64,000 nucleotides of DNA from Aureimonas glaciei. Lineage in GTDB: Bacteria > Pseudomonadota > Alphaproteobacteria > Rhizobiales > Rhizobiaceae. The notes beneath the pieces are model-generated. The model worked only from the letters and a program-made list of their open reading frames with translations. It was not told where the DNA came from and did no database searches. The stretch lies in NCBI RefSeq assembly GCF_014643375.1, contig NZ_BMJJ01000001.1:701782-765781 (forward strand), in the 5' to 3' direction. Made by a program: the position numbers and the translations under genes. Positions 53,904-64,000 of the stretch are shown here, in pieces. Position 1 is the stretch's first letter. The number at the start of each line of letters is the position of its first letter.

Positions 53904-54671
53904 CTACAGCAAGCCGACGATCTGGTTGATCGCCAGGCCACAGATCAGGAGGCCCACGGCGCGCAGCAGCCAGGTGGCGGGAATGATCCGCACGGCGTAG
54001 CCGGCAAAAGGAGCGATGACCACGCCACCGGCGATCAGGCCGCCCACGGCCACGGCATTGGCGGCGAGGTCGGGGGCCTCTTCCCAGTGGCCGGTGACCA
54101 AGGCGATGACGAAGGTGAGGGACACCGACAGGGTGACGAGGAATTCGGCGGCATTCACCGACCCGATGACGTAGCGCGGCTGTCCGCCGGCACCGAGGAG
54201 GCCGGAGGTGACGATGGGTCCCCAGCCGCCGCCGCCGATGGCGTCGAGAAGTCCGCCCGTCAAGGCCAAAGGCGGGACGATCCTGGCGGGAACGGGTTGG
54301 CGCGGGACAGGACGGAACGAGCGCAGCAGCAGGTAGGCGCCGATGGCGGCCAGATAGGCGGCGACCCAGGGCCGGATGGTGCTGCCGTCGATGCTGGTCA
54401 GGACATAGGTTCCGAGCACGCCGCCACAGATGCCGAAAGGCACCAGCCGCCAGAACAGCTTCCAATCGATGTTCTTGTTCAAGAGATGCGCGCCGCCAGA
54501 GGCTGCGGTGGTGAAGAGCTCTGCGGCATGGACGGAAGCGGATGCCTGGGCGGGCAGAACGCCGAAGCTGAGCAGCACCGACGAGGAGATGACGCCATAG
54601 GCCATGCCCAGAGCGCCATCGACCAGTTGCGCCAGGGCGCCGACGAAGAAGAAGAGAAGGAAATCATCCAT
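53904..54671 (-). CDS. TauE/SafE family sulfite exporter-like membrane protein
   Basis: 255 residues with about eight membrane segments. Family landmarks are ALAQLVDGALGMAYG near 12-26, ASVHAAELFTTAASGGAHL near 43-61, GGLLDAIGGGGWGPIVTSGLL near 139-159 and ASVNAAEFLVTLSVS-type GSVNAAEF. Substrates of the family include sulfite and organosulfonates; none can be assigned here. ATG 54671 is chosen from the conserved MDDFLLFFFVG; an extension to 54782 overlaps the groEL terminator. Confidence 0.88.
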   Translation of the reverse strand: MDDFLLFFFVGALAQLVDGALGMAYGVISSSVLLSFGVLPAQASASVHAAELFTTAASGGAHLLNKNIDWKLFWRLVPFGICGGVLGTYVLTSIDGSTIRPWVAAYLAAIGAYLLLRSFRPVPRQPVPARIVPPLALTGGLLDAIGGGGWGPIVTSGLLGAGGQPRYVIGSVNAAEFLVTLSVSLTFVIALVTGHWEEAPDLAANAVAVGGLIAGGVVIAPFAGYAVRIIPATWLLRAVGLLICGLAINQIVGLL

Positions 54672-54796
54672 GGGGAGGGTTCGCCTGTAAGTGACGGGCC
54701 ACCCTATCAACCGTGCCGCCCGGGAACAGGCGGCGCTTTCCAATTTTCCGCCTGTCGTGAGCCGATTTGTCCGACTTTGCACTGCGGCGTAGACGC

Positions 54797-54827
54797 AGAA
54801 AGGGCCCGGCGATGTCGCCGGGCCCTC
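54797..54827 (-). terminator. rho-independent terminator of groEL
   Basis: On the minus strand, GGGCCCGGCGA pairs with TCGCCGGGCCC across a very short loop, followed by TTTCT. Confidence 0.78.
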
Positions 54828-54872
54828 TGAGCATCAACGGAAGTTCGAGAACTGCCGGGAAGGGAGGACTTC

Positions 54873-56585
<1,713 letters not shown>

Positions 56586-56656
56586 TTATGAGAGTTTGGA
56601 CGCCCCGCGGGACAGGTCGACCCGTCACCGGACCGGGAGGTCCGACAGTCGGCTGA

Positions 56657-56953
56657 TCAGCCGACGACGCCCATGATGTCGGATTCCTTCATGATCAGCA
56701 GATCTTCGCCGTTGAGCTTGACCTCGGTGCCCGACCACTTGCCGAACAGGATGCGATCGCCCGCCTTGACGTCGAGCGGCTGGATCTTGCCCTGCTCGTC
56801 GCGCGCGCCGGCGCCGACGGCGATGATCTCGCCTTCCTGCGGCTTCTCCTTGGCGGTGTCGGGGATGATGATCCCGCCGGCCGTCTTGGTCTCGGACTCC
56901 ACGCGACGCACGACGACACGATCGTGGAGAGGACGGAAGTTCACAGTTGCCAT
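56657..56953 (-). CDS. groS: co-chaperonin GroES (Hsp10)
   Basis: 98 residues. [20 protein letters not shown] near 6-25, [20 protein letters not shown] (mobile loop and following strand) and the closing [15 protein letters not shown] are standard. ATG 56953 follows GAAGGTCC. The first gene of groESL; the frame upstream to 57250 runs through the CIRCE element and is not coding. Confidence 0.97.
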   Translation of the reverse strand: MATVNFRPLHDRVVVRRVESETKTAGGIIIPDTAKEKPQEGEIIAVGAGARDEQGKIQPLDVKAGDRILFGKWSGTEVKLNGEDLLIMKESDIMGVVG

Positions 56954-57016
56954 AGTCGTTGGACCTTCAGCTGTAGAGGACAACCAGCGCCGAGTTCGGC
57001 CGCCGGTCCGGATTGT

Positions 57017-57043
57017 TGGCACTCGCCTTGACTGAGTGCTAGC
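57017..57043 (-). promoter_or_regulatory. CIRCE element (HrcA operator) of groESL
   Basis: TTGGCACTC-N9-GAGTGCTAG fits the CIRCE consensus TTAGCACTC-N9-GAGTGCTAA, with the inner six bases of each arm perfect. It lies 64 bp upstream of groES. The remaining 57044-57267 region is the divergent promoter area for the TadG-like gene, with two GANTC sites (GACTC, GAATC). Confidence 0.88.
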
Positions 57044-57267
57044 GGCCCTGAGATAGGCCCTGGCCTCCCCGTTTGTCAAGGCACGGCCGTCGACGGGACG
57101 CATCCGTCTCGGCCGAACCCGCGGGAAAAGACCGACAAAAATTGCTTCAAATGCGACTCGTCGACCGAAGGGAATCTTAAGCGCGCGGGCATAGACTCCC
57201 GGTCTGGCCTTGGCGTTGCACCGGCCTGATCGCCCCCGCCAGACCTGCATGACGGAGTCGAACCTGA

Positions 57268-59286
57268 ATGATGCCTTTTTCCCTGCGCTCTGCAGTGCGT
57301 CGTCTCATGCGCGACGAGCGCGGCAACTTCGCCATTATCGGCGCGCTGGTTGCCTTGCCCCTGCTTTTGGCGACGGGCGGAGTGATCGACTATTCGATGA
57401 TGTATTCTGCCCGGGTGAAAGTGCAGAACGCCGCCGATTCCGCCGCGCTCGCCGCCGCCAAGCAGTATGCCGTCGATCCCGATCCGACCCGGCTGGCGGC
57501 CTATGCCGAAAGCTTCTTCCGCAGCAATGTCGGCGATCTCTACCGAACCGCCGCGACGCTGACCTACGAGGGCACCAGCTGGACAGACGACCACGCCCGG
57601 CAGGTCCAGGTGCATGCCGACTTCACCTATAGCCCCATGTTCCTGCCGCTGGGGGTGGGGCTGTCGAGCCCCACAATCCGGGTTCAGAGCGCCGTGATGG
57701 TCTCCGACACCACCGTCGAGGTGGCGCTGGTGCTCGACACCTCCGGCTCGATGGCCGATTCTCCCAAAGACGGCGGCGAATCCAAGATCGTCACCCTGCG
57801 CCGCACAGCGCGCTCGGCCGCGGCGAAATTCTTCGCCGCTTCGGGGACCGGGTCGGAAAAGCCGACCATGGTCGCCGTCGTTCCCTTCTCCGGCGCCGTC
57901 AATGTCGGCGCGACCAATCTCGATGCCTGGTGGATGGACCCCAAGGGCCTGTCGCCGCTGCACCACGAGAATCTCGACTGGAAGACTTATACCGACGCGC
58001 GCGGCAACCGTCTGGCGACCCAGGACGTGCTCAGCAAGAGGTGGTTTCTCACGGCCAGCCCGACCGTTTCGCTCACCCGGCAATATCTCATGAAGAACAT
58101 GAAGACGCCGACCTACGTCCGGGACACCTCGATCTGCACCTACAAGGGCCTGAACTATCCGCTCTGCAGCTGGTCGGGGTCGGACGGGGCCTGGGTGATG
58201 AAGCTGGCCTTGGTGACGGTCTGCACCCAGGCGAACGACCCGACCGGCTGCCATCCCTACCGCATCACCTATGCCAGTCAGCCGATGTACAACCTGAACG
58301 GCTGCGTCGAGGCGCGCGGCGGCACCTACGGCATTAACGACGCAACCCCGAACGAGCTTGTTCCCCAGACTCTGTTCGTTCCCTACATGGCGGTCGACGA
58401 GCCCGACGGCGCTGGCGACAACACCTTTCTGCGCGACGAGGGCTACGAGTTCCCGCCCAAGGTGTTTCCGCTGAAGGGCAAGGGATTCTTCGAGCAGCAG
58501 GTCAACGTCAACAAATACCTGCTGCACCCGACGAAGTACAAGAATGTGTCGACCAACAATCTGTACAGCCCGAACTTCATCTGTGACTCCGCGCCGATCG
58601 TCCCGCTGACCGCCAGCGCTTCCACGGTCGACACGGCGATCAGCGGCCTGCAGGCCGTCGGTGCCACGAATGTCGACGAGGGGGTCGGCTGGGGCTGGCG
58701 CGTTCTCTCCCCGACGGAGCCTTTTGCCAACGGCAGGGCTTACAGCGACGACGAGAACATCAAGGCGCTGGTGTTGATGACCGACGGCGAGAACACCTCC
58801 TATACGACCAGCAACAACAGCAACCAGAACGAGTCGCGCTTCAGTTCTTATGGTTTCGCCCAGTTGGAAGGGTATCGCCCCGGACGCATCTTCAACGAAG
58901 CGGGCACGACGACGACCCATACCAACACCAATTATACGGCGGCCATGGACGGTCGCACCCGCAAGGTTTGCGCCAATGCCAAGAAGGACGGCGCCCGGCC
59001 GATGACCGACATCAACGGGGTGACGCTCACCGACGGGCAGGGGACGGTGCAGAAGGACGGGATCGTGATCTACACCATCGCCTTCGACATTCCGGCCAGT
59101 TCCGCGGCCCGCGTCAACGCGCTGCTCAGCGACTGCGCCTCCTATCGGACCGACGACCTGCGCCAGACGACGCTGCCCTATGCCCAGAAGAAGAAGAACT
59201 TCTATTCGGTGAAGAACGCGGCGGAACTCGACGCCGCCTTTTCCGACATCGCCGCCTCGCTGTCCAAGATGCGCATCGCGCACTGA
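57268..59286 (+). CDS. TadE/TadG-like protein with von Willebrand A domain
   Basis: 672 residues. A TadE-like start, [20 protein letters not shown] (about 15-34), gives one membrane segment, followed by [18 protein letters not shown]. The vWA domain has the MIDAS motif DTSGSM near 157-162 and [11 protein letters not shown] near 504-514. The region between holds a long Cys-containing insertion. TadG proteins take part in Flp/Tad pilus assembly, but no other tad gene is nearby, so it may be an isolated minor pseudopilin or envelope protein. Confidence 0.82.
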   Translation: MMPFSLRSAVRRLMRDERGNFAIIGALVALPLLLATGGVIDYSMMYSARVKVQNAADSAALAAAKQYAVDPDPTRLAAYAESFFRSNVGDLYRTAATLTYEGTSWTDDHARQVQVHADFTYSPMFLPLGVGLSSPTIRVQSAVMVSDTTVEVALVLDTSGSMADSPKDGGESKIVTLRRTARSAAAKFFAASGTGSEKPTMVAVVPFSGAVNVGATNLDAWWMDPKGLSPLHHENLDWKTYTDARGNRLATQDVLSKRWFLTASPTVSLTRQYLMKNMKTPTYVRDTSICTYKGLNYPLCSWSGSDGAWVMKLALVTVCTQANDPTGCHPYRITYASQPMYNLNGCVEARGGTYGINDATPNELVPQTLFVPYMAVDEPDGAGDNTFLRDEGYEFPPKVFPLKGKGFFEQQVNVNKYLLHPTKYKNVSTNNLYSPNFICDSAPIVPLTASASTVDTAISGLQAVGATNVDEGVGWGWRVLSPTEPFANGRAYSDDENIKALVLMTDGENTSYTTSNNSNQNESRFSSYGFAQLEGYRPGRIFNEAGTTTTHTNTNYTAAMDGRTRKVCANAKKDGARPMTDINGVTLTDGQGTVQKDGIVIYTIAFDIPASSAARVNALLSDCASYRTDDLRQTTLPYAQKKKNFYSVKNAAELDAAFSDIAASLSKMRIAH

Positions 59287-59478
59287 GCCGGGCGCCGCGC
59301 GCCGTCGCCGCGTCGCTCGAAGCACAGGGCACGGGTGCCGAGACTTGACCCGCCGGCCGTGGCTGACTATCGCAGCCAGCATCGCGGCGCGGGGATGGCG
59401 ACAGTCTTTTCAGCACAGGCCGCGCGGGGCCAATCCCGCGCGCCCTGGATCCCTGGCGGAAAGGGCGACGGCAGGCGC

Positions 59479-60318
59479 ATGACGGATCTGGCAGGCATTG
59501 ACGGGCTGGCGGCGGTCGCCGGCGATTACGACGCGATTTTCTGCGACGTCTGGGGCGTCGTCCACGATGGCGAGAAGAAATCGGCCAGTGCCGAGGCGGC
59601 GCTCGCCGCCGCCCGCCAGGTCGGCTGCAAGGTCATTCTCCTCACCAATTCGCCGCGTCCGGCCGAAGGCGTCGCCCGCCAGCTCGATACGCTCGGCGTG
59701 ACGCGCGCCGCCTATGACGGCATCGTGACCTCCGGCGACGTGACCCGTGCCTTGATCGCCAAGGCCGGGAGGAAACTCTTCCATCTCGGACCGGCGCGTG
59801 ACGTGGATCTCTTCGCCGGCCTCGACATCACGCTCGTGCCGGCTGACGAGGCCGAGGCCGTCGTGTGCACCGGTCTCGTCAATGACGAGGTCGAGACGCC
59901 GGAGGACTATTCCGGCATGCTCGCGCAGTTCAAGGCGCGCAGCCTGCCGATGATCTGCGCCAATCCTGACGTCGTCGTGCACCGCGGCGACCGCATCATC
60001 TTCTGCGCCGGCGCGCTCGCCCGCGACTACGCCGCCTTCGGCGGCGAGGTGCGCATGGCCGGCAAGCCCTATCGCCCGATCTACGAGGAGGCCTGCCTGA
60101 TGGCGGAACTCGGCCCGGACGAGAAGGTGCTGGCCATCGGCGACGGCCTCAACACCGACATCCGCGGCGCCAACGGTTTTGGGCTCGACGCGCTGCTCAT
60201 CGTCGGGGGCATCCACGGTGCCGAGCTCGATGATGCCGGCGGCGAGGCGAAGCCGCTCGAAGCCCTGCTGGCGGCGCAGGACCTGAAAGCCCGCTACTTC
60301 ATGCCCGCCCTCGCATGA
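59479..60318 (+). CDS. HAD-IIA family hydrolase (TIGR01459-like)
   Basis: 279 residues. HAD motif I is FCDVWGVVHDGEK near 21-33, motif II LLTNSPRP near 54-61, motif III the GKPYRPIYEEA region near 196-206 with Lys, and motif IV IGDGLNTDIRGANGFGLDAL near 222-241. Alphaproteobacterial members of this group often stand directly before ribF, as here. The substrate is unknown; relatives are sugar-phosphate and nucleotide phosphatases. ATG 59479 fits the conserved start; the frame upstream to 59335 is not needed. It overlaps ribF by four bases. Confidence 0.88.
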   Translation: MTDLAGIDGLAAVAGDYDAIFCDVWGVVHDGEKKSASAEAALAAARQVGCKVILLTNSPRPAEGVARQLDTLGVTRAAYDGIVTSGDVTRALIAKAGRKLFHLGPARDVDLFAGLDITLVPADEAEAVVCTGLVNDEVETPEDYSGMLAQFKARSLPMICANPDVVVHRGDRIIFCAGALARDYAAFGGEVRMAGKPYRPIYEEACLMAELGPDEKVLAIGDGLNTDIRGANGFGLDALLIVGGIHGAELDDAGGEAKPLEALLAAQDLKARYFMPALA

Positions 60319-61286
60319 TCCAGCGGTGCGGCGATCCGCGCGCACTTTCTGCCGAATGTCGCGGCGCGGTCGTGGCAATCGGCAATTTCGACGGTGTGCA
60401 CCGTGGCCATCAGGCCGTGCTGGACGCCGCGCGGAGCGAAGCCGTGCGCCGAGATGCGCCGCTCGTCTGCCTCACCTTCGAGCCGCATCCGCGCACCCTG
60501 TTTAGGCCCGACCAGCCGGTGCCGCGGCTGACGCCGGCGCCGATGAAGGCGCGGCTTCTGTCGGCGCTCGGCTTCGACGCCGTCGTCGAGCACCGCTTCG
60601 ACCGCGAGACCGCGTCGCTGAGTGCCGACGCTTTCGTCGCGAAGGTGCTGGTCGATGAGCTCGGCGCCCGCCATGTCGTCGTCGGTTTCGACTTCCAGTT
60701 CGGCGCCTACCGGACGGGAACGCCGGCCTTCCTCGTCGCGGAAGGGGCCGCCCGCGGCTTCGGCGTCACGGTGGTCGAGGGATTTGCCGACGAAGGCGGG
60801 GCGATCGTCTCCTCCAGCCGCATCCGGTCCGACCTCGGCCGCGGCGACGTGGCCGTCGCGGCCGGCCTTCTCGGCTATCGCTGGACGGTCGAGGCCCCCG
60901 TCGTGCACGGCCAGAAGCTCGGCCGTACCCTCGGCTATCCCACCGCCAACATGGCCTTCGCCAGCGACGACCTTCTCGCCCACGGCATCTATGCCGTGAA
61001 ATTCCGCCGGGCCGACGGCACGCTCCATGGCGGCGTCGCGAGCTATGGCCGGCGGCCGACCTTCGACAATGGCGCGGCGCTGTTCGAGACCTACCTGTTC
61101 GACTTTTCCGGCGACCTCTACGGCGAGACCGCCGAGGTCTCGCTCTTTGCCTATCTGCGCGGCGAGGAAAAGTTCGACGGCATCGCGCCGCTCGTCGCGC
61201 AGATGGACCGCGACGCGGCCGAGGCGCGGGCGTTTCTCGCCCATGCGACGCCGCTGTCGCCGCTGGATGCGGCGATCGCCTTCTGA
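60315..61286 (+). CDS. ribF: bifunctional riboflavin kinase / FAD synthetase
   Basis: 323 residues. The N-terminal FMN adenylyltransferase domain has VVAIGNFDGVHRGHQAVLD near 19-37 and VVGFDFQFG near 111-119, with ISSSRIRSDL-type VSSSRIRSDLGRGDV near 162-176. The C-terminal flavokinase domain has HGQKLGRTLGYPTANM near 198-213 and GVASYGRRPTFDNG near 241-254. It makes FMN and FAD from riboflavin. The start overlaps the HAD gene stop (ATGA). No FMN riboswitch is seen. Confidence 0.95.
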   Translation: MIQRCGDPRALSAECRGAVVAIGNFDGVHRGHQAVLDAARSEAVRRDAPLVCLTFEPHPRTLFRPDQPVPRLTPAPMKARLLSALGFDAVVEHRFDRETASLSADAFVAKVLVDELGARHVVVGFDFQFGAYRTGTPAFLVAEGAARGFGVTVVEGFADEGGAIVSSSRIRSDLGRGDVAVAAGLLGYRWTVEAPVVHGQKLGRTLGYPTANMAFASDDLLAHGIYAVKFRRADGTLHGGVASYGRRPTFDNGAALFETYLFDFSGDLYGETAEVSLFAYLRGEEKFDGIAPLVAQMDRDAAEARAFLAHATPLSPLDAAIAF

Positions 61287-61684
61287 GGCTGCTCTCCGGT
61301 ACAGCGCCAGCCTCAACCGTCGTCATCCTCGAGCGGAGCGCGGGGATTCATGCCTCCGCGATCCGGCGCCCGTCCGGCGCCGGATTGCCAGCATCGTCGT
61401 CACGGCGTGGATCCCCGGAGCCAAGGCTCCGAGGATGACGACTTCTGGCGTTCGGCAGCAGAGCCAGTGCCGCACACCACGCGCCGCGAATTCCGCTTTA
61501 TACGTGCGGCGCGTATTGCTAGAGAGGCGCCATGACCCTTGTCTCGCCCATGCGAATTATCCGCCCGGTCGCGCGCGCCTTCTGAGCCGGCGGCCGGGAC
61601 AGCGATCACGCGCCGCCCGCACCGCGGCGAGGCCATTCTCCGCGCAGAGCCGCTTTCCGGCCCGCGAACCCGAAAAGACCCGAC
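61287..61684. other. 398-bp region between ribF and ileS
   Basis: Contains the palindromic repeat at 61319-61442. The rest up to ileS shows no gene, T-box or clear promoter. Confidence 0.55.
61319..61442. repeat. second type of intergenic palindromic repeat
   Basis: About 124 bp with long inverted ends (GTCGTCATCCTCG at 61319 against GAGGATGACGAC at 61431-61442). An internal hairpin of ATCCGGCGCC and GGCGCCGGAT lies at the middle. Elements ending in CGTCATCCTCG are frequent intergenic repeats in alphaproteobacteria. Different sequence from the 30705 and ileS elements. Confidence 0.7.
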
Positions 61685-64000
61685 ATGAGCGACGCTGCCA
61701 CCGACTATTCCAAGACGCTGTACCTGCCCGAGACCGATTTCCCCATGCGCGCCGGCCTGCCGCAGAGGGAGCCGGAATGGATCGCCCGCTGGGATTCTGA
61801 GAACCTCTACCAGGAACTGCGCAAGGACGCGGCCGGCCGGCCGAAATACGTCCTCCACGACGGTCCGCCCTATGCCAACGGCACGCTCCACATCGGCCAC
61901 GCGCTGAACAAGATCTTGAAGGACGTCATCACCCGCTCCTTCCAGATGCGCGGCTATGATTCCAACTACGTCCCGGGCTGGGACTGCCACGGCCTGCCGA
62001 TCGAGTGGAAGATCGAGGAGGCCTACCGCGCCAAGGGCAAGAACAAGGACGAGGTGCCGGTCAACGAGTTCCGGCAGGAATGCCGCGAATTCGCCGCGCA
62101 CTGGGTCGGCGTGCAGTCGGCCGAGTTCCGCCGCCTCGGCGTCGAGGGCGATTTCGCCGATCCCTATCTCACCATGAATTTCGGCGCGGAATCGGTGATC
62201 GCTGGCGAACTCCTGAAATTCGCCATGTCCGGCCAGCTCTACCGCGGCTCCAAGCCGATCATGTGGTCGGTGGTCGAGAAGACCGCGCTCGCCGAGGCCG
62301 AGGTCGAGTACGAGGACTACGAGAGCGACACGGTCTGGGTGAAGTTTCCGGTTCGGTCGGCGACGGGCGCCCCCTCGCTTGCTGCGGTCGACAGGGCCGT
62401 TTCCATGGCCGATGTCGAGCCGGGTGGCGCGTCATCCCAACTGGCCGGCGCATCCGTCGTCATCTGGACGACGACACCCTGGACCATGCCCGGCAACCGT
62501 GCCGTGGCCTATTCCGACCGCGTCCAGTACGGCCTCTACGAGGTCACCGCGCCCGACGACGCCGCGGCGCCGCGCTGGGCCGCCTTCGGCGAGAGGCTGA
62601 TCCTCGCCGACAAGCTCGCCGCCGACGTCTTCGCCAAGGCACGCGTGCCGGAGGGCGGGTTCGAGCGCGTTGCTGACGTCTCCGCGGTCGATCTCGCGCA
62701 ACTCACGCTTGATCATCCGCTGAAAGGCTTCCGTCCCACGCCGAAACAGCCGATCTCCCCCCTTGAGGGGGAGATGCCTGGCAAGGCAGAGGGGGGTGGC
62801 CCAGGTGCTGCGCTCGCAAATGAGCGGCTCGCCACCGTCGGCGGCAGCGTGCCCCCCTCTGGCCTGCCGGCCATCTCCCCCTCAAGGGGGGAGATCGAAC
62901 GTTCTGACGCCTACGCCTTCCCCGTTCCCCTCCTTCCGGGCGAACACGTCACCGACGACGCCGGCACCGGCTTCGTCCACACCGCGCCCGGCCATGGCCG
63001 CGAGGATTTCGACGTGTGGACGAGCCTGCGCCGCGATCTCGTCGCCCGCGGCATCGATCCCACCATCCCCTTCACCGTCGACGACGACGGCTTCTACACC
63101 CGCGACGTGCCCGGCTTCGGCCCGGACGCGCCGGAGGGGCCCGCGCGCGTCATTGACGACAAGGGCAAGAAGGGCGACGCCAATGCCCGCATCATCGCCG
63201 CGCTGATCGCGGAAGGAAATCTCCTCGCGCGCGGCCGGCTGAAGCATCAGTACCCGCATTCCTGGCGCTCGAAGAAGCCGGTGATTTTTCGCAATACGCC
63301 GCAATGGTTCGTCCACATGGACCAGGACCTGAAAGGCTACGGCCTCGGCGGGCTCGATCTGGTCAAGGAGAAGCTCGGCCTTGCCGACGACACGCTGCGC
63401 GGCCGCGCGCTGAAGGCGATCGAGGACACGCGCTTCGTCCCGGCCTCCGGCCAGAACCGCCTGCGCGGCATGATCGCCGACCGGCCGGACTGGGTGCTGT
63501 CGCGCCAGCGCGCCTGGGGCGTGCCGATCTGCGTCTTCGTCGACGAGGACGGTACGGTGCTGAAGGACGAGGCGGTGAACGCCCGCATCCTCGAGGCCTT
63601 TGCCGCCGAAGGGGCGGATGCCTGGTTCGCGACCGGTGCCAAGGAGCGCTTTCTCGGCAACGAGCACGACGGCACGAAATGGACCATGGTCCGCGACATC
63701 CTCGACGTCTGGTTCGATTCGGGCTCGACCCACGCCTTCTGTCTGGAGAAGCGGCCGGACCTCAAATGGCCCGCCGACCTCTACCTCGAAGGCTCCGACC
63801 AGCACCGCGGCTGGTTCCACTCCTCGCTGCTCGAATCCTGCGGCACCCGCGGCCGGGCGCCCTACGACGCGGTGCTGACGCACGGCTTCGTCATGGACGA
63901 GGACGGGCGGAAGATGTCGAAGTCGCTCGGCAACGTCGTCACGCCGCAGGAGGTGATCAAGCAGTCGGGCGCCGACATCCTGCGCCTCTGGGTGGTCAGT
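61685..64000 (+). CDS. ileS: isoleucyl-tRNA synthetase (partial, runs off right edge) with in-frame repeat insertion
   Basis: 772 codons to the window edge. Class I landmarks are present: HIGH at about 69-72, [15 protein letters not shown] near 99-113, the editing-domain [13 protein letters not shown] near 262-274 and [18 protein letters not shown], then KMSKS at about 743-747. Between HPLKGF and the YAFPVPLL strand of the editing domain the protein carries about 55 extra residues (roughly 350-406), of which residues 357-404 are encoded by a 145-bp palindromic repeat. The frame is intact, so the enzyme is likely functional. Start ATG 61685 fits the conserved N-terminus ([13 protein letters not shown]). 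Confidence 0.95.
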   Translation, partial: MSDAATDYSKTLYLPETDFPMRAGLPQREPEWIARWDSENLYQELRKDAAGRPKYVLHDGPPYANGTLHIGHALNKILKDVITRSFQMRGYDSNYVPGWDCHGLPIEWKIEEAYRAKGKNKDEVPVNEFRQECREFAAHWVGVQSAEFRRLGVEGDFADPYLTMNFGAESVIAGELLKFAMSGQLYRGSKPIMWSVVEKTALAEAEVEYEDYESDTVWVKFPVRSATGAPSLAAVDRAVSMADVEPGGASSQLAGASVVIWTTTPWTMPGNRAVAYSDRVQYGLYEVTAPDDAAAPRWAAFGERLILADKLAADVFAKARVPEGGFERVADVSAVDLAQLTLDHPLKGFRPTPKQPISPLEGEMPGKAEGGGPGAALANERLATVGGSVPPSGLPAISPSRGEIERSDAYAFPVPLLPGEHVTDDAGTGFVHTAPGHGREDFDVWTSLRRDLVARGIDPTIPFTVDDDGFYTRDVPGFGPDAPEGPARVIDDKGKKGDANARIIAALIAEGNLLARGRLKHQYPHSWRSKKPVIFRNTPQWFVHMDQDLKGYGLGGLDLVKEKLGLADDTLRGRALKAIEDTRFVPASGQNRLRGMIADRPDWVLSRQRAWGVPICVFVDEDGTVLKDEAVNARILEAFAAEGADAWFATGAKERFLGNEHDGTKWTMVRDILDVWFDSGSTHAFCLEKRPDLKWPADLYLEGSDQHRGWFHSSLLESCGTRGRAPYDAVLTHGFVMDEDGRKMSKSLGNVVTPQEVIKQSGADILRLWVVS
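62752..62896. repeat. palindromic repeat element inside ileS, translated in frame
   Basis: 145 bp bounded by a perfect 25-bp inverted repeat: 62752-62776 (GATCTCCCCCCTTGAGGG onward) against 62872-62896. Each arm is itself a hairpin (CTCCCCCC-TTGA-GGGGGAG type). Inside, GGCAGAGGGGGG on the left answers CCCCCCTCTGGCC on the right. The layout and the right-half sequence resemble the intergenic repeat at 30705-30824. It encodes residues 357-404 of IleS without a stop. Confidence 0.88.

Noticed and set aside
57076-59382. A 768-codon open frame on the minus strand opposite the TadG-like gene
   Set aside because: Composition is Gly/Arg/Val/His-rich noise; the plus-strand frame has a pilin start and a vWA motif.
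60180-61684. FMN riboswitch or T-box near ribF or ileS
   Set aside because: No RFN-type conserved arms and no T-box sequence; ribF starts inside the preceding gene and the ileS leader mostly holds a repeat.

Overview
This window is high-GC chromosomal DNA from an alphaproteobacterium of the order Hyphomicrobiales (Rhizobiales), possibly near Aurantimonadaceae. The evidence is a combination of markers: a tRNA-His without the usual -1 G, next to nothing else but matched by an alphaproteobacterial-type HisRS elsewhere in the window; eukaryotic-type glutamine synthetase GlnII divergent from a DUF2735 gene; a phasin; DUF1127; a HisZ-dependent short HisG; a PdhS/DivJ/PleC-like histidine kinase behind a perfect CtrA box; and rhizobial-type palindromic repeats. 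I see no rRNA, CRISPR array, prophage or complete insertion sequence.

Layout. Positions 1-8.5 kb hold a surface-polysaccharide locus: a GT2 glycosyltransferase cut by the window edge, a GT4 enzyme, a WecG/TagA GT26 enzyme, a DUF6492 protein, a flippase, a Tat-exported GH10 glycosidase and a Wzz/GumC-type chain-length protein. From 8.6 to 24.5 kb lie the 1532-residue cell-cycle-type histidine kinase, a phasin, tRNA-His and a run of housekeeping genes (xseA, a LysR regulator with DUF1127, a CorC/HlyC protein, a DUF937-like protein, gshA, rsmE, tag). From 25 to 30.6 kb come a DUF2927 protein, two tandem L,D-transpeptidases, glnII with DUF2735, and glsA.

Positions 31-40.8 kb are the most unusual region. 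Two divergent oxidation operons face away from each other: glcD-glcE-glcF (glycolate oxidase) leftward and lutA-lutB-lutC (L-lactate utilisation) rightward. Each carries unrelated accessory genes tightly packed between its subunit genes. The glc operon holds a Uma2 nuclease-fold gene and a DUF433/DUF5615 toxin-antitoxin-like pair. The lut operon holds a macrodomain gene and two tandem DUF29 genes. Many junctions are 4-bp stop/start overlaps.

From 41 to 64 kb: a LysE exporter; hisS-hisZ-hisG; a diguanylate cyclase; DoxX; fumC; an isoquinoline-oxidoreductase-like molybdenum hydroxylase with a dihaem cytochrome c; CsbD; TauE; groESL with a CIRCE element; a TadE/TadG-like protein; and a HAD hydrolase-ribF-ileS series. 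ileS continues past the right edge and contains a 145-bp palindromic repeat translated in frame inside its editing domain. A structurally related intergenic repeat lies at 30.7 kb, which supports reading the ileS segment as an inserted repeat.

All calls come from reading the sequence and from family knowledge; no database search was run. Family names for short or DUF proteins, and all regulatory sites, are less certain than the enzymes with clear motifs.
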